NCBI GenBank assembly: GCA_016705245.1
Contig: JADIYM010000004.1
Coordinates: 62,001-126,000, forward strand
Length of the DNA stretch: 64,000 nt
From: Blastocatellia bacterium
GTDB taxonomy: Bacteria; Acidobacteriota; Blastocatellia; UBA7656; JADIYM01
Direction: 5' to 3'
In this document: one piece after another, positions 1 through 8,853 of the stretch
Layout: every line of letters begins with the position of its first letter
Position numbering within the stretch: position 1 is the stretch's first letter
Translations under genes and position numbers: made by a program
Notes under the pieces: model-generated
What the model was told of the DNA's origin: nothing
The model's input: only the letters and a program-made list of their open reading frames with translations
Database searches by the model: none

Positions 1-116
1 CCAGGCGCTGCGCCAGTCTGCCCGGATGCCGTGAAAGCCCCGAGCGCCGCGACAGCGAGGAGCGCCGCGATCTTTGCGGACCTTGCGCGGGACGATGGTT
101 GGTGGCTCGTTTGCAC
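1..116 (-). CDS. N-terminus of a secreted protein, cut by the window edge
   Basis: On the minus strand a GTG at 114-116 is preceded by a strong ribosome-binding site (GGAGGT, reverse complement of 120-125). The 38 codons before the edge read as a signal peptide: a short basic segment (RARSAK) then a hydrophobic stretch (IAALLAVAALGAFTASG) and a likely cleavage after ASG. No stop is met before position 1, so the gene runs out of the window. It is divergent from the narK-nrf cluster and has a Crp/Fnr-type site at the same relative position, so it is probably a co-regulated periplasmic or outer-membrane protein. Product unknown. Confidence 0.6.
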   Translation of the reverse strand, partial: MQTSHQPSSRARSAKIAALLAVAALGAFTASGQTGAAP

Positions 117-143
117 TGTACCTCCGCGTGAGCAACTGATGTC

Positions 144-193
144 GGGATCCAACCTAGGCGCTTCGACGACGGAGCGCTGTGACAAGAATCACA
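144..193 (-). promoter_or_regulatory. Crp/Fnr-type site and predicted promoter of the leftward gene
   Basis: TGTGACAAGAATCACA at 178-193 is a TGTGA-N6-TCACA dyad, the consensus of Crp/Fnr-family regulators. A minus-strand -10-like TAGGTT lies at 151-156 (forward AACCTA), giving a predicted start near 144, so the dyad centre (185.5) sits about 41.5 bp upstream, the class II activator position. Dyad and hexamer are visible; the start site is inferred. Confidence 0.6.
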
Positions 194-480
194 AGCTGGT
201 CCAAGGCTGACGTGAACCCTTTGTCTGAGCCCGATTGGCACGTGCCGTGCCAGAGCGCGCGGTTCGAAGTCTGCGGGTGCATTGGCGTCGTCAGGGGGCG
301 GCGACCGGGAGTACTCCGTTACCGTCGCCGAGATCGTGGTGACCTTCCGATCGTGCCCAGGCGCGGCGCTTTTCCCCGTGACTGCGTTCTTTTACGCACC
401 GCCGCATCCGCTAATCCTGCAGAACCCAACTGACCCGGGGGTGTGCGGGAGTCATTTCGACGCGCGAAGGAGGACCGGAT

Positions 481-594
481 CCCCGAGCGCGAGCGACGGG
501 CCGGCCTCTCACGTGAACCGATTTCGGGCCCACAGATGCTCTTTCAGTCGTGGAAGTCCGCGTTGGACGGCCGGCCCCTCGCTCACGCTCGGGG
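481..594. repeat. Dispersed inverted repeat, CCCCGAGCG family
   Basis: Arms at 481-506 and 569-594 are complementary over 26 bp with two mismatches (CCCCGAGCG.GAGCGA.GGG then CCGGCC). A second copy with longer arms lies at 18151-18241. The unit appears only between genes, as expected for a REP- or MITE-like element. Confidence 0.6.
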
Positions 595-711
595 TTCTGT
601 CCAGCGCCGGAAGTGCTTGACGCGCGATGCCTTTCCTCCGACAGGCTCCCAAGGCACGGAGTTTGCCGTGTCGCAGCATTCGAAAGTCCCAACTCCGTTA
701 GATTGAAGGCT

Positions 712-761
712 TGTGACATTCGTCACAGACTCGAAAGACGGCCGGTTCTAGATTCACGACG
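712..761 (+). promoter_or_regulatory. Crp/Fnr-type site and predicted narK promoter
   Basis: TGTGACATTCGTCACA at 712-727 is a perfect 6-4-6 palindrome matching the TGTGA-N6-TCACA consensus. TAGATT at 749-754 is a plausible -10, which puts the start near 761, 41.5 bp from the dyad centre: class II geometry, identical to that of the divergent gene. For a nitrite-respiration operon a Crp/Fnr/Dnr-like anaerobic or NO-sensing activator is the likely binder (inference). Confidence 0.65.
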
Positions 762-780
762 ATTCCCCAAGGAGGCCCGC

Positions 781-2185
781 ATGAAAACGACTGATCCACC
801 GATCGACGTGAACGTCCTGCCGCCGCTGCCAGGACCGGTGAAGTCTTCGGGGGGCACCTGGCTCGATCGGTGGGAGCCGGACGATCCGCAGTTCTGGGCC
901 GAGACCGGAAGCCGGATCGCGTGGCGAACGCTGACGATCACCACGCTTACCCTGATCCTGTCGTTCGCGACCTGGTTCATGATGAGCGCGATCGTCGTGC
1001 GCCTGCCGCAGATCGGATTCAAGTTCGACACGATGCAGCTCTTCTGGCTCGCGTCGATGCCGGGACTTGCGGGCGGCACGCTGCGAATCCTGCACACGTT
1101 CCTGATTCCGATTTTCGGATCGCGGCACGTCATCACGATCGCGACGTTGCTCAAGCTCATTCCGTGCGTTGGCATCGGCCTCGCAGTGATGAATCCCGAG
1201 ACGCCGTACTGGCTGTTCCTCGTGCTCGCGTTCTCGGCCGGATTTGGTGGCGGCGATTTCTCGTCGTACATGCCGAGCACGAGCGTGTTCTTTCCAAAGC
1301 GTCTCCAGGGCACGGCACTCGGTATCCAGGCCGGCCTCGGCAACTTCGGCGTCAGCGTCGCGCAGTTCGTGACCCCACTCATCATCGCAGTGCCGGTCTT
1401 CGGCGCCCTCGCCGGCGGTTCGCAGTCGATGACAAAGGCCGGGCAGACGTCCAACATCTGGCTGCAGAACGCAGCGTTCTGGTACGTGCCGCTGCTGCTG
1501 ATCATGGGTGTCGCCGCTTGGTGGTTTCTCCGAAGCGTTCCGGTTCGAGCGAGTTTCCGCGAGCAGCTCGACATCTTCAAGAATCGGCACACCTGGTACT
1601 GCACGGCCACGTACGTGATGACGTTCGGCTCGTTCGCCGGATTCTCGGCGGTGTTTCCCTTGTTGATCGTCAAGGTCTACGGCGGTTTCCCGGGCGCACC
1701 CGATCCGTTGAAGTGGGCCTTTCTCGGACCGCTCCTCGGATCGGGCTCGCGCGTGCTCTTCGGACCGGTCGCCGACAAGATCGGCGGCGCGATCCTCACG
1801 CATGTCGTCGGCATCGGGATCATTGCCTGTGGCGTGCTTGATGGTCTTCAGCGGTCTGCTCACGCCGACGTCGGTCGACCAGTTTCCGATGTTCGTAATC
1901 CTGATGCTCACGATCTTCCTGCTGACCGGGGTCGGGAACGCCGCAACGTTTCGGCAGTACCCGATCATCTTCGCGCACAGTCCACGGCAGGCTGCCGGCG
2001 TGATTGGCTGGACCGCCGCCGTCGCCGCCTACGGTCCGTTCCTCTTTGCGATGCTCATCGGCGCATCGATCACGTCGACCGGTTCGGCACAGCCGTTCTT
2101 CATCGGTGCGGTCGCGTTCTACGCCATTGCGACCGCGATTAATTGGTGGTTCTACACGCGCAAGGGCTGCGAGAAGCCCAGCTAG
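781..2185 (+). CDS. narK: NarK-type nitrate/nitrite MFS transporter (frameshifted)
   Basis: Inner-membrane major facilitator protein predicted to move nitrate or nitrite. The ATG at 781 follows AAGGAGG. A hydrophilic N-terminus of about 45 residues (DRWEPDDPQFW) precedes TM1, as in NarK1-type proteins. The nitrate-signature-like segment GIQAGLGNFGVSVAQF is at about residue 181 and GGGDFSSYMPSTSVFFPKR just before it. The frame breaks near 1836: upstream reads IGIIACGV, and the continuation LMVFSGLLTPTSVDQFP lies in the +1 frame to the stop at 2185. One extra T in CTTGATGG would explain it, so I treat it as one gene of about 467 residues. The second narK starts 13 bp downstream. Confidence 0.85.
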
Positions 2186-2198
2186 GGAGACTCGGAAC

Positions 2199-3566
2199 AT
2201 GTCCACCGCTTCGCAGGTTCCCCCCGCCCCGCTCGCCAACGCCCTCGAGGGCGTTGGCACACCTGCCCAACGCACACGCATATGCGCGCTGTCGACCATC
2301 GGTTTCACGCTGATGTTCGCGGTGTGGCTGATGTTCGGCATTCTCGCAATCCCGATCCGCAAGGAGTTCAACCTCACCGAGGTGCAGTTCGGATGGTTGA
2401 CGGCGATCGCGATCCTCAACGGCTCGATCTGGAGGCTGCTCTTCGGGATCGCGACGGATCGCTTCGGCGGGCGCCGCGTCTTCACCGCGCTCATCCTTGC
2501 CACGATCGTGCCGTCCTATCTCGTGAGCCAGGCGTCGTCGTACTACGAGCTCCTGTTCTATGCATTTCTCGTCGGACTGGCCGGCAACGCCTTCTCGGTC
2601 GGCATCGCCTGGAACTCGGCGTGGTTTCCGCGCCAGCAACAGGGACTCGCGCTCGGGATCTTCGGTGCCGGCAACGTCGGCGCATCGGTCACGAAGTTCA
2701 TCGGTCCGTTCCTGATCGCGACCATCCCCGTCGCCGGCTACTACGGCGGGTGGATTCCAGGTGGCTGGCGCTTCGTGCCGTTTCTCTACTGCGTGATGCT
2801 CGCGATGCTGGCGGTAGCGATGTGGTTCGGGAGCCCGAAGCACGACCACATGCCCGGAAAGGGCCGCTCGATGGCCGAGATGCTCCGGCCGCTCAACAAC
2901 GTGCGCGTCTGGCGCTTCAGCCTCTACTACGTCGTGGTCTTTGGAGCCTACGTCGCTCTGTCAGTATGGCTGCCGAAGTACTACGTCGACGTGTACGGGC
3001 TGCCCCTGCAGAGCGCCGCGCTGTTGACCGCGCTCTTCATCTTTCCCGCGAGCCTGCTTCGGCCGCTCGGAGGCTGGTTCTCCGATCGGTTCGGGGCCCG
3101 ACGCGTGATGTACTGGGTTTTCGGAACCATGACCGTGGCTACGTTTCTGCTTTCGGGACCGAGCGGTCATATCGTCATCAACGTGCCAGGGCGCTTCGAC
3201 GCCGACGGGATGACTGAGGTCATGCCGGTCACTATGAACGTCTACTGGTTCACAGCGCTGGTCTTCATCGTGGGCGTCGGCATGGGCGTCGGCAAGGCCG
3301 CTGTCTACAAGTACATTCCCGAGTACTTTCCGCGTGACGTCGGCGCCGTCGGCGGACTCGTGGGACTGCTCGGGGCGCTCGGCGGATTCTTCCTGCCGCC
3401 TATCTTCGCTTTCCTGCTCGAGTGGACATGGATTCCGCAGACGACGTTTTTCGTGCTCTTTCTCCTGACGGCCGTCAGCTTCATGCGGCTGCACCTGACC
3501 GTCTGGCGAATGCTGCATTCGGCGTCGCCCCACCTCGAGACGCACTTCGAGACACACACGTCATGA
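2199..3566 (+). CDS. narK: NarK-type nitrate/nitrite MFS transporter, second copy
   Basis: 455-residue MFS transporter with 12 predicted TM segments and no long N-terminal tail. The ATG at 2199 follows AGGGAGA. TM1-TM2 region (TLMFAVWLMFGILAIPIRK), the loop DRFGGRRV, the nitrate-signature-like LGIFGAGNVGASVTKF and a C-terminal counterpart GKAAVYKYIPEYFP are typical of NarK/NasA proteins. It differs clearly from the first NarK, so the pair is probably functionally distinct (for example nitrate/proton symport versus nitrate/nitrite exchange), which sequence alone cannot settle. Its stop overlaps the ATG of the porin gene (ATGA), indicating co-translation. Confidence 0.88.
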   Translation: MSTASQVPPAPLANALEGVGTPAQRTRICALSTIGFTLMFAVWLMFGILAIPIRKEFNLTEVQFGWLTAIAILNGSIWRLLFGIATDRFGGRRVFTALILATIVPSYLVSQASSYYELLFYAFLVGLAGNAFSVGIAWNSAWFPRQQQGLALGIFGAGNVGASVTKFIGPFLIATIPVAGYYGGWIPGGWRFVPFLYCVMLAMLAVAMWFGSPKHDHMPGKGRSMAEMLRPLNNVRVWRFSLYYVVVFGAYVALSVWLPKYYVDVYGLPLQSAALLTALFIFPASLLRPLGGWFSDRFGARRVMYWVFGTMTVATFLLSGPSGHIVINVPGRFDADGMTEVMPVTMNVYWFTALVFIVGVGMGVGKAAVYKYIPEYFPRDVGAVGGLVGLLGALGGFFLPPIFAFLLEWTWIPQTTFFVLFLLTAVSFMRLHLTVWRMLHSASPHLETHFETHTS

Positions 3567-4936
3567 AATCTCTCAAAACGATCTGCACGGCGACGCTCCT
3601 GCTGGCGGCTCTCGTCACGCCGGCGGCGGCCCAGGCGACAGCACCGGTAGCCAGCGCCGCACCTCCTCCCGCGGAAGCGAAACCGGCGCCATCGAATTCG
3701 ACGAGCCTTGCCGCGCAAGTGAATTCAGAACTGCCGGAGTGGGTCCGATTCGGCGGCGAGTACCGGTTCCGCTTCGAGTCGGTTTCGGGCGTGAAGGGCG
3801 TCGAGGACACCCAGGACGGCTACGCGCTGTCGCGACTGAGGCTCGACCTGCTCTTCAAGCTCGGGAAACACGTTCGGCTCTTCGTGCAGGGACAGGACTC
3901 ACAGGTCGGCGGCTTCGCCGCGAATCCGGATCCCCCAATTCACGAAAACACGTTCGACCTCCGCCAGGCGTGGATCGAGTTCCGGCAATCGGAGAAAAAC
4001 GGCTGGGCTTTCAAGGTCGGGCGTCAGGAGCTCAACTTTGGCGATCAGCGGCTCGTCGGCTCGCTGAACTGGACGAACACGACCCGGACGTTCGACGCGG
4101 CGAAACTGTCCTACACGAACGATCTTCTCAACGTCGACGCGTTCGCCTCGTCGGTCGTAGTCATCCAGGACAACGTGTTCGACAAACACGTGGACGGAGC
4201 CAACTTCTTCGGCCTTTACGCGAACTTCTTCAAGGTGGTGCCGAAGGGGCAGGTCGACGCGTACGCGTTCTGGAAGACGAACCCGCTGGTGCTCGACGAG
4301 AAGGCCAGACTGGGTGATGCCGATACGTGGACCTTCGGATCACGACTCGCCGGAAAGGCGGGCAGCCGGGTGGACTACGGCATCGAAGCGGTCGGCCAAG
4401 CCGGTACGTTTTCGACAACGGACATCCGTGCGGCGGCGTTTCACGGACGGCTGATGGTTGGCCTGTGGAAGAACGCGGCCCTTCCGCGTCCGCGAGTCGA
4501 GTACAACTACGCTTCGGGCGACAGCGATCCGACGGACGGACGTCGCGGCACTTTCGATCAGCTCTTTCCGACCGCTCACGACAAGAACGGACTCATCGAT
4601 CAGGTTGGCTGGAAGAACATCCACAAGTTCCGCCTCGGTGCGACGATGAAACCCCATGCGCGTGTGGTGCTCGACGTTGACTACAGCGACTTCTGGCTGG
4701 CCGAGGCGAAGGACGGTCTCTTCGACGCTGGCGGAAACCTCGTTGCGCGGATCATCACCGGAGCGCCCGACCGTCATGTCGCGCGCGAATTCGACGTTCA
4801 GTCCAACATTACCGTTGCGAACGGTGTGACGCTTGGTATTGGATACGGGCACTGGTTCCCGGGCGACTTCTGGAAAGCGGCGACTCCGGGAGCTGCGAGG
4901 GACTTCATCTACACGTCCCTGACGTACCGATTCTGA
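3563..4936 (+). CDS. Outer-membrane beta-barrel porin (alginate-export-like)
   Basis: 457 residues. A signal peptide (LKTICTATLLLAALVTPAAAQ) is followed by a Pro/Ala-rich linker and then a beta-barrel of alternating amphipathic strands ending in YTSLTYRF, a C-terminal aromatic typical of outer-membrane proteins. The pattern WVRFGGEYRFRFES and KVGRQELNFGDQRLVGSLNW resembles the alginate_export barrel family found beside respiratory gene clusters. The start codon overlaps the stop of the upstream transporter. In this context it likely lets nitrate, nitrite or another small solute through the outer membrane; substrate is inferred. Confidence 0.75.
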   Translation: MKSLKTICTATLLLAALVTPAAAQATAPVASAAPPPAEAKPAPSNSTSLAAQVNSELPEWVRFGGEYRFRFESVSGVKGVEDTQDGYALSRLRLDLLFKLGKHVRLFVQGQDSQVGGFAANPDPPIHENTFDLRQAWIEFRQSEKNGWAFKVGRQELNFGDQRLVGSLNWTNTTRTFDAAKLSYTNDLLNVDAFASSVVVIQDNVFDKHVDGANFFGLYANFFKVVPKGQVDAYAFWKTNPLVLDEKARLGDADTWTFGSRLAGKAGSRVDYGIEAVGQAGTFSTTDIRAAAFHGRLMVGLWKNAALPRPRVEYNYASGDSDPTDGRRGTFDQLFPTAHDKNGLIDQVGWKNIHKFRLGATMKPHARVVLDVDYSDFWLAEAKDGLFDAGGNLVARIITGAPDRHVAREFDVQSNITVANGVTLGIGYGHWFPGDFWKAATPGAARDFIYTSLTYRF

Positions 4937-4983
4937 AGGACTTGCCGGACACGGCTCGCGTTGCGAGCGTCAGGAAACCGACA

Positions 4984-5460
4984 ATGACCGCGAGATTTGG
5001 CTTCACACTGACGCGCAACAGGATTGCCAGGCTCGTGCTTGCGATCGCCGCCGGCAGCGCCGTCGGCATCATGGGCTACACGTTCGTGTATGCGAAGGGT
5101 TACTCGTACCTGAGCAACGACCCTTCCGCCTGTGCCAACTGCCACATCATGAACGAGCAGTACGACGGCTGGACGCGGTCGAGCCATCACGCCGTCGCGA
5201 CCTGCAACGACTGCCACACGCCACCGGACATGATCGGAAAGTACATGACGAAGGCGTCGAACGGGTTCTGGCATTCGTTCTATTTCACGACCGGTGCCTT
5301 TCCCGAGCCGATCCGAATTCGCGAACGCAATGCGATGGTGACCGAGAAGGCGTGCCGCAAGTGCCACAGCGACATGGTCGACGCGATCGAGGGTTCGCAC
5401 ATCGGCGACCCCGAGCTCTCTTGTGTGCGCTGTCATCGCAGCGTCGGACACCTTCACTGA
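4984..5460 (+). CDS. nrfH: NrfH, tetrahaem quinol dehydrogenase of nitrite reductase
   Basis: 158 residues. One N-terminal membrane anchor (IARLVLAIAAGSAVGIMGYTF) is followed by four CXXCH haem motifs: CANCH, CNDCH, CRKCH and CVRCH. This is the NapC/NirT/NrfH family, which takes electrons from menaquinol and passes them to periplasmic NrfA. I chose ATG 4984 (AGGAA upstream) over the TTG at 4942. NrfA starts 39 bp downstream. Confidence 0.93.
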   Translation: MTARFGFTLTRNRIARLVLAIAAGSAVGIMGYTFVYAKGYSYLSNDPSACANCHIMNEQYDGWTRSSHHAVATCNDCHTPPDMIGKYMTKASNGFWHSFYFTTGAFPEPIRIRERNAMVTEKACRKCHSDMVDAIEGSHIGDPELSCVRCHRSVGHLH

Positions 5461-5499
5461 CACCGAGCCGGATCTGACCGGCCGATTGGAGGACCAGCC

Positions 5500-6888
5500 A
5501 TGACGGACCACACCCGAAGCACCCCAGACCGAAAAACGCGGTCGATTGATGTTCTTCCTCGCACTGGGCGCCGCCCTGCTCGTCGGAATCGGCGCGACGG
5601 CGCTGCTCATCAACATCTTCGAGCGGAAGCAGGAAGCGCGCACGCCTTTCTACAGGGTCGTCGAGTTGACGGACGAGATTGACGATCCGGCCATCTGGGG
5701 CAAGAACTTCCCGATGCAGTACGACGGGTACAAGAAGACGGTGGACCAGTCGCGCACGCGGTACGGCGGGAGCGAGGCCGTTCCGCGAACACCCTCGGCG
5801 GTCGATCCACGCAGCGTTGTCGCGCAGTCGAAACTCGAAGAGGATCCGCGCCTCGTGACGATCTGGAATGGCTACGCCTTTTCCAAGGAATTCAACGAGG
5901 AACGCGGACACGCCTACATGCTCGACGACCAGACGTTCACCAAACGCCAGGAAGTCGTGAAGCAGCCTGGAACCTGCATCCATTGTCACGCGTCGGCGTA
6001 CACGGCTTACAAACGCCTCGGTAACGGCGACATCGTGAAGGGTTTCGAGGCGCTCAATCAGATGGGATACTTCGAGGCGCGCAAGGAAGTGACGCATCCG
6101 GTGGCGTGCATCGACTGTCACGATTCGTCGACGATGGCATTGCGGGTGACGCGTCCGGCCTTCATGGAGGGAATGCGCGCGCTCAAGGAGTCCGAAGGAG
6201 TGGTGAATTACGACGTGAACACGATGGCGACTCGCCAGGAGATGCGCAGTTTCGTGTGCGGACAGTGCCACGTCGAGTACTACCAAGGGGCCGGAGAAGA
6301 GGCTCGCGTTCCATGGCCGAAGGGCCTGAAGGTCGACAATATCCTCGCGTATTACGACGAAGTGCAGCACAAGGACTGACGCACGCCGATTCAGGCGCAC
6401 CCGCGCTCAAGGCGCAGCATCCGGAGTTCGAGTTGTGGAACCAGGGAATTCATTCCCGCTCCGGGGTCGCGTGCGCCGACTGCCACATGCCGTACCAGCG
6501 CGAAGGCGCGCTCAAGATCAGCGACCATCACATCCAGAGCCCGCTGCTGAACATCAACCGCTCGTGCCAGACGTGTCACAAGGCGACCGAAGAGGAATTG
6601 AAGGCGCGCGTCGAATCGATCCAGGCGAGAACGTATTCGCTCCGTAACCTGGCGATGGACGCCGTCGTCGAGTTGATCGACGACATCAAGGCAGCGAAGG
6701 CGGCAGGGAAGACGGACGAGCAACTTGCGTCGGCGAGGGATTTCCAGCGAAAGGCCCAGTTCTTCCTGGACTTCGTGGAAGCCGAGAACTCGACTGGGTT
6801 CCACGCGCCGGGCGAGGCGGCGAGGATTCTGGGAGAGTCGATCAACTTCTCGAGGAAGGGGCAGCTGTCGATCCGGCCCAGGGGGTAG
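5500..6888 (+). CDS. nrfA: NrfA, pentahaem cytochrome c nitrite reductase (two frameshifts)
   Basis: Periplasmic nitrite reductase making ammonium with six electrons. ATG 5500 has a strong site (GGAGG at 5488-5492), but its frame must shift by one base near 5545 to reach the anchor MFFLALGAALLVGIGATALL. A second shift near 6373 splits the protein: upstream ends YYDEVQHKD-stop, and the other frame gives THADSGAPALKAQHPEFELW; one missing G (GACTGGACG) restores it. Haem motifs in order are CIHCH, CIDCH, CGQCH, CADCH and CQTCH. The first, at the catalytic position, is CXXCH rather than the usual CXXCK, a variant known in some NrfA proteins. Gene order nrfH-nrfA is classical. Confidence 0.88.
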
Positions 6889-6901
6889 GCAAGGACAGAC
6901 A

Positions 6902-7300
6902 GTCCACGCATCAGTACCGGGCGCGGTAGCGCTCGGGTCGGTCCCTCCGTTAGCCCGCGGCTGCTGTCGTCACACGCGCTCGGGATCGACCCGAGCGCTA
7001 CCGCGCCCGGTACTGATGCGGGAGGCGTGCGATGCAGTCGTCTTCATCGAACATGTGACACGACCATGAGCGGCTCTGCAGCGTCGAGCTGAGTGATGTT
7101 CATCGTGCCCCCTCGAGGACGGGCGGTCCACGCATCAGTACCGGGCGCGGAACCGCTCGGGTCGGTCCCTCCGTTAGCCCGCGGTTGCTGTCGTCACACG
7201 CCTGGATCGACCCGAGCGCTACCGCGCCCGGTACTGATGCGTGAGGCGTGCGATGCAAGAGTTTTCATCAATTCTGTGGCACGTCCGTGAACGGCTCTGT
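6902..7300. repeat. Tandem copies of a long palindromic element
   Basis: Two units about 224 bp apart. The first has arms 6908-6940 and 6987-7019, perfectly complementary over 33 bp (GCATCAGTACCGGGCGCGG...). The second spans 7132-7240. Flanks repeat too (GTCCAC before, GAGGCGTGCGATGCA and CGGCTCTG after), so a unit of about 180 bp was duplicated. The same arms recur near 40 kb, and degenerate ones near 26.2 and 58.3 kb. The strong hairpins could also end nrfA transcription. No gene lies in 6889-7322. Confidence 0.75.
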
Positions 7301-7322
7301 AATGCGGTAGGATGGCCGGGTT

Positions 7323-8747
7323 GTGACGACATCTGTCGAGAGCCCGTCGATTGGCGGATCGCTGAGAATGCCGACGCTTCCGTGGCTAGTGGGCTTCTAC
7401 GGACTGGCACTACTCGCTGTCGTATGGGCAGCCGCGACCGGAGAGTGGACCGTTGCTGCGCTGGCAGTCACCGCGTCGGCAGCGGTCGCCGTTGCCGTGC
7501 GCTCGCCCGAGTCGCTACTCGCCGGATGGATCGTGCTGTCGCCGTGGCTCTCGTACGCACTGCGTTATCCGGATCTCAAGTCCGTGGTCACGTTCGATCG
7601 TCTCATCATTCCTGCCATCATCTGCGGACTGCTCGCAAGAGCGGTAAGCCGTGACGGCCGGTTGCCGAGGATCCATCTTGGCGAAGTCGCCGCGCTGGCT
7701 TTTGCCGTCGTGGCGATGGCGAGCGTCGCCCTGCTCTCCGCCGAGAAGGGGTACGCCATGCGAACCGCCGTCGATGCCTTCCTGCTGCCGGCGGCGCTGC
7801 TGTACGCCGTGCGTGGCGGGTTCGACGTCGAGGCCGGTCGGACCGCGGTCGTGCTCGGAGCCGTGTTGCTCGGAGTCGCGCTGCCGCTTGCGGGACTCAT
7901 GGAGTTCCTCACTGGCGCGGACGTTCTCGCCTACGCCGGTGCGTCGATCTTTCGCACCGGAATCGTGCGCCCCAACGGACCGTTCATCACCGACAACTCG
8001 TACGCGATGGTCGGCGCCCTCGTCGCGCTGTTTCTCGTCTGGTCGCCGCGCGCACTCGGAGTGAGGATTCGTGGCGTTGCCCGGTCGATCTGGATCATCG
8101 CAATCGCTGGCGCGGCACTTGCCGCGGCGCTCCCGCTGTTCCGGACGGTGCTGGCCACCTTGATCGTCGCGCTCGCCGTGCCGTGGATAGTCGGCCTCCG
8201 CATTCGCGCGATGGCACGGGGCGCGCTCGTCGGCGTGTTGTTCCTGGTAGCGGCACTGCCGGCCGTGCTTGCGGTATCCGGGACGGCGGTGTTCCAGGAC
8301 CGGATCATCGATCCGTCGAGCGGCTTCAGTCGTGCGGCGACGTACCTCGCCGGTGCCGACATCGTTGCTGATCATCCGCTCGTCGGGGTCGGGCTGACGA
8401 ACTACCACGCCTACTTTGTCGAGAAGTTCGGCGACGCCTGGTACGTCGAGGTCGAGACCGTCGGCGATGAGGGCGCCGAGAGCCATCCGCACAACAATGT
8501 GCTTAGCGTCTGGGCCGAGCTGGGACTTCTCGGGCTGGTGCCTTTCGTCATCGCTGGGGTCACGATGGCGGGCGAAGCGTGGCGGCGTCGCGACGTCGAA
8601 TCTATCGGGCTAATGGTCCTTTACGCGCTTCCCGGGCTGACGCTCGTGACTTGTTACTCCTCGGATCTGAACCTGATGGTCGCGGCGCTCGTCGGCGTGA
8701 TGCTCTCAAGGCATCGGACGGGGCCGACTTCCTTGCCCATCCCGTGA
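7323..8747 (+). CDS. O-antigen ligase / Wzy-like polysaccharide membrane protein
   Basis: About 474 residues with 10 or more hydrophobic TM segments and one large periplasmic loop near the C-terminus. The loop ends in SHPHNNVLSVWAELGLLGL, which matches the Wzy_C (O-antigen ligase/polymerase) signature of a His/Asn pair followed by E-x-G-L-x-G. Such proteins join polysaccharide chains at the periplasmic face. GTG 7323 was taken as start; an in-frame ATG at 7368 is an alternative. No other capsule or LPS genes lie alongside, so the substrate is unknown. Confidence 0.75.
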   Translation: MTTSVESPSIGGSLRMPTLPWLVGFYGLALLAVVWAAATGEWTVAALAVTASAAVAVAVRSPESLLAGWIVLSPWLSYALRYPDLKSVVTFDRLIIPAIICGLLARAVSRDGRLPRIHLGEVAALAFAVVAMASVALLSAEKGYAMRTAVDAFLLPAALLYAVRGGFDVEAGRTAVVLGAVLLGVALPLAGLMEFLTGADVLAYAGASIFRTGIVRPNGPFITDNSYAMVGALVALFLVWSPRALGVRIRGVARSIWIIAIAGAALAAALPLFRTVLATLIVALAVPWIVGLRIRAMARGALVGVLFLVAALPAVLAVSGTAVFQDRIIDPSSGFSRAATYLAGADIVADHPLVGVGLTNYHAYFVEKFGDAWYVEVETVGDEGAESHPHNNVLSVWAELGLLGLVPFVIAGVTMAGEAWRRRDVESIGLMVLYALPGLTLVTCYSSDLNLMVAALVGVMLSRHRTGPTSLPIP

Positions 8748-8853
8748 TCGTTGGGGAATAATCGCCGGGCTTTCAACGCCTCCTGCCCGATGCGGCCGAC
8801 CGGCCGATTCCGGAAGGGAGGCGACGTGTTTTTCTGCAGACGGTTTTCGGCCG

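Larger units (their letters stand above)
117..780. other. Divergent intergenic region without a credible gene
   Basis: This 660-bp stretch separates the leftward secreted gene from narK. It holds two Crp/Fnr-type dyads, a further dyad TGGCAC-N5-GTGCCA at 236-252, and a palindromic repeat at 481-594. Open frames here are short, overlap on both strands, have no good ribosome-binding sites and resemble no protein family I know. Confidence 0.6.

Noticed and set aside
236..252. Sigma-54 -24/-12 promoter
   Set aside because: TGGCAC is present, but the TTGC element at the required spacing is absent; the sequence is better read as a dyad.
754..1968. 404-codon minus-strand open frame opposite narK
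   Set aside because: Composition (Arg, Glu, His-rich) is that of an antisense shadow; the plus strand encodes a clear MFS protein.
6902..7300. CRISPR-like tandem repeat
   Set aside because: Only two units, each a large palindrome with similar, not unique, inner sequence, and no cas genes.
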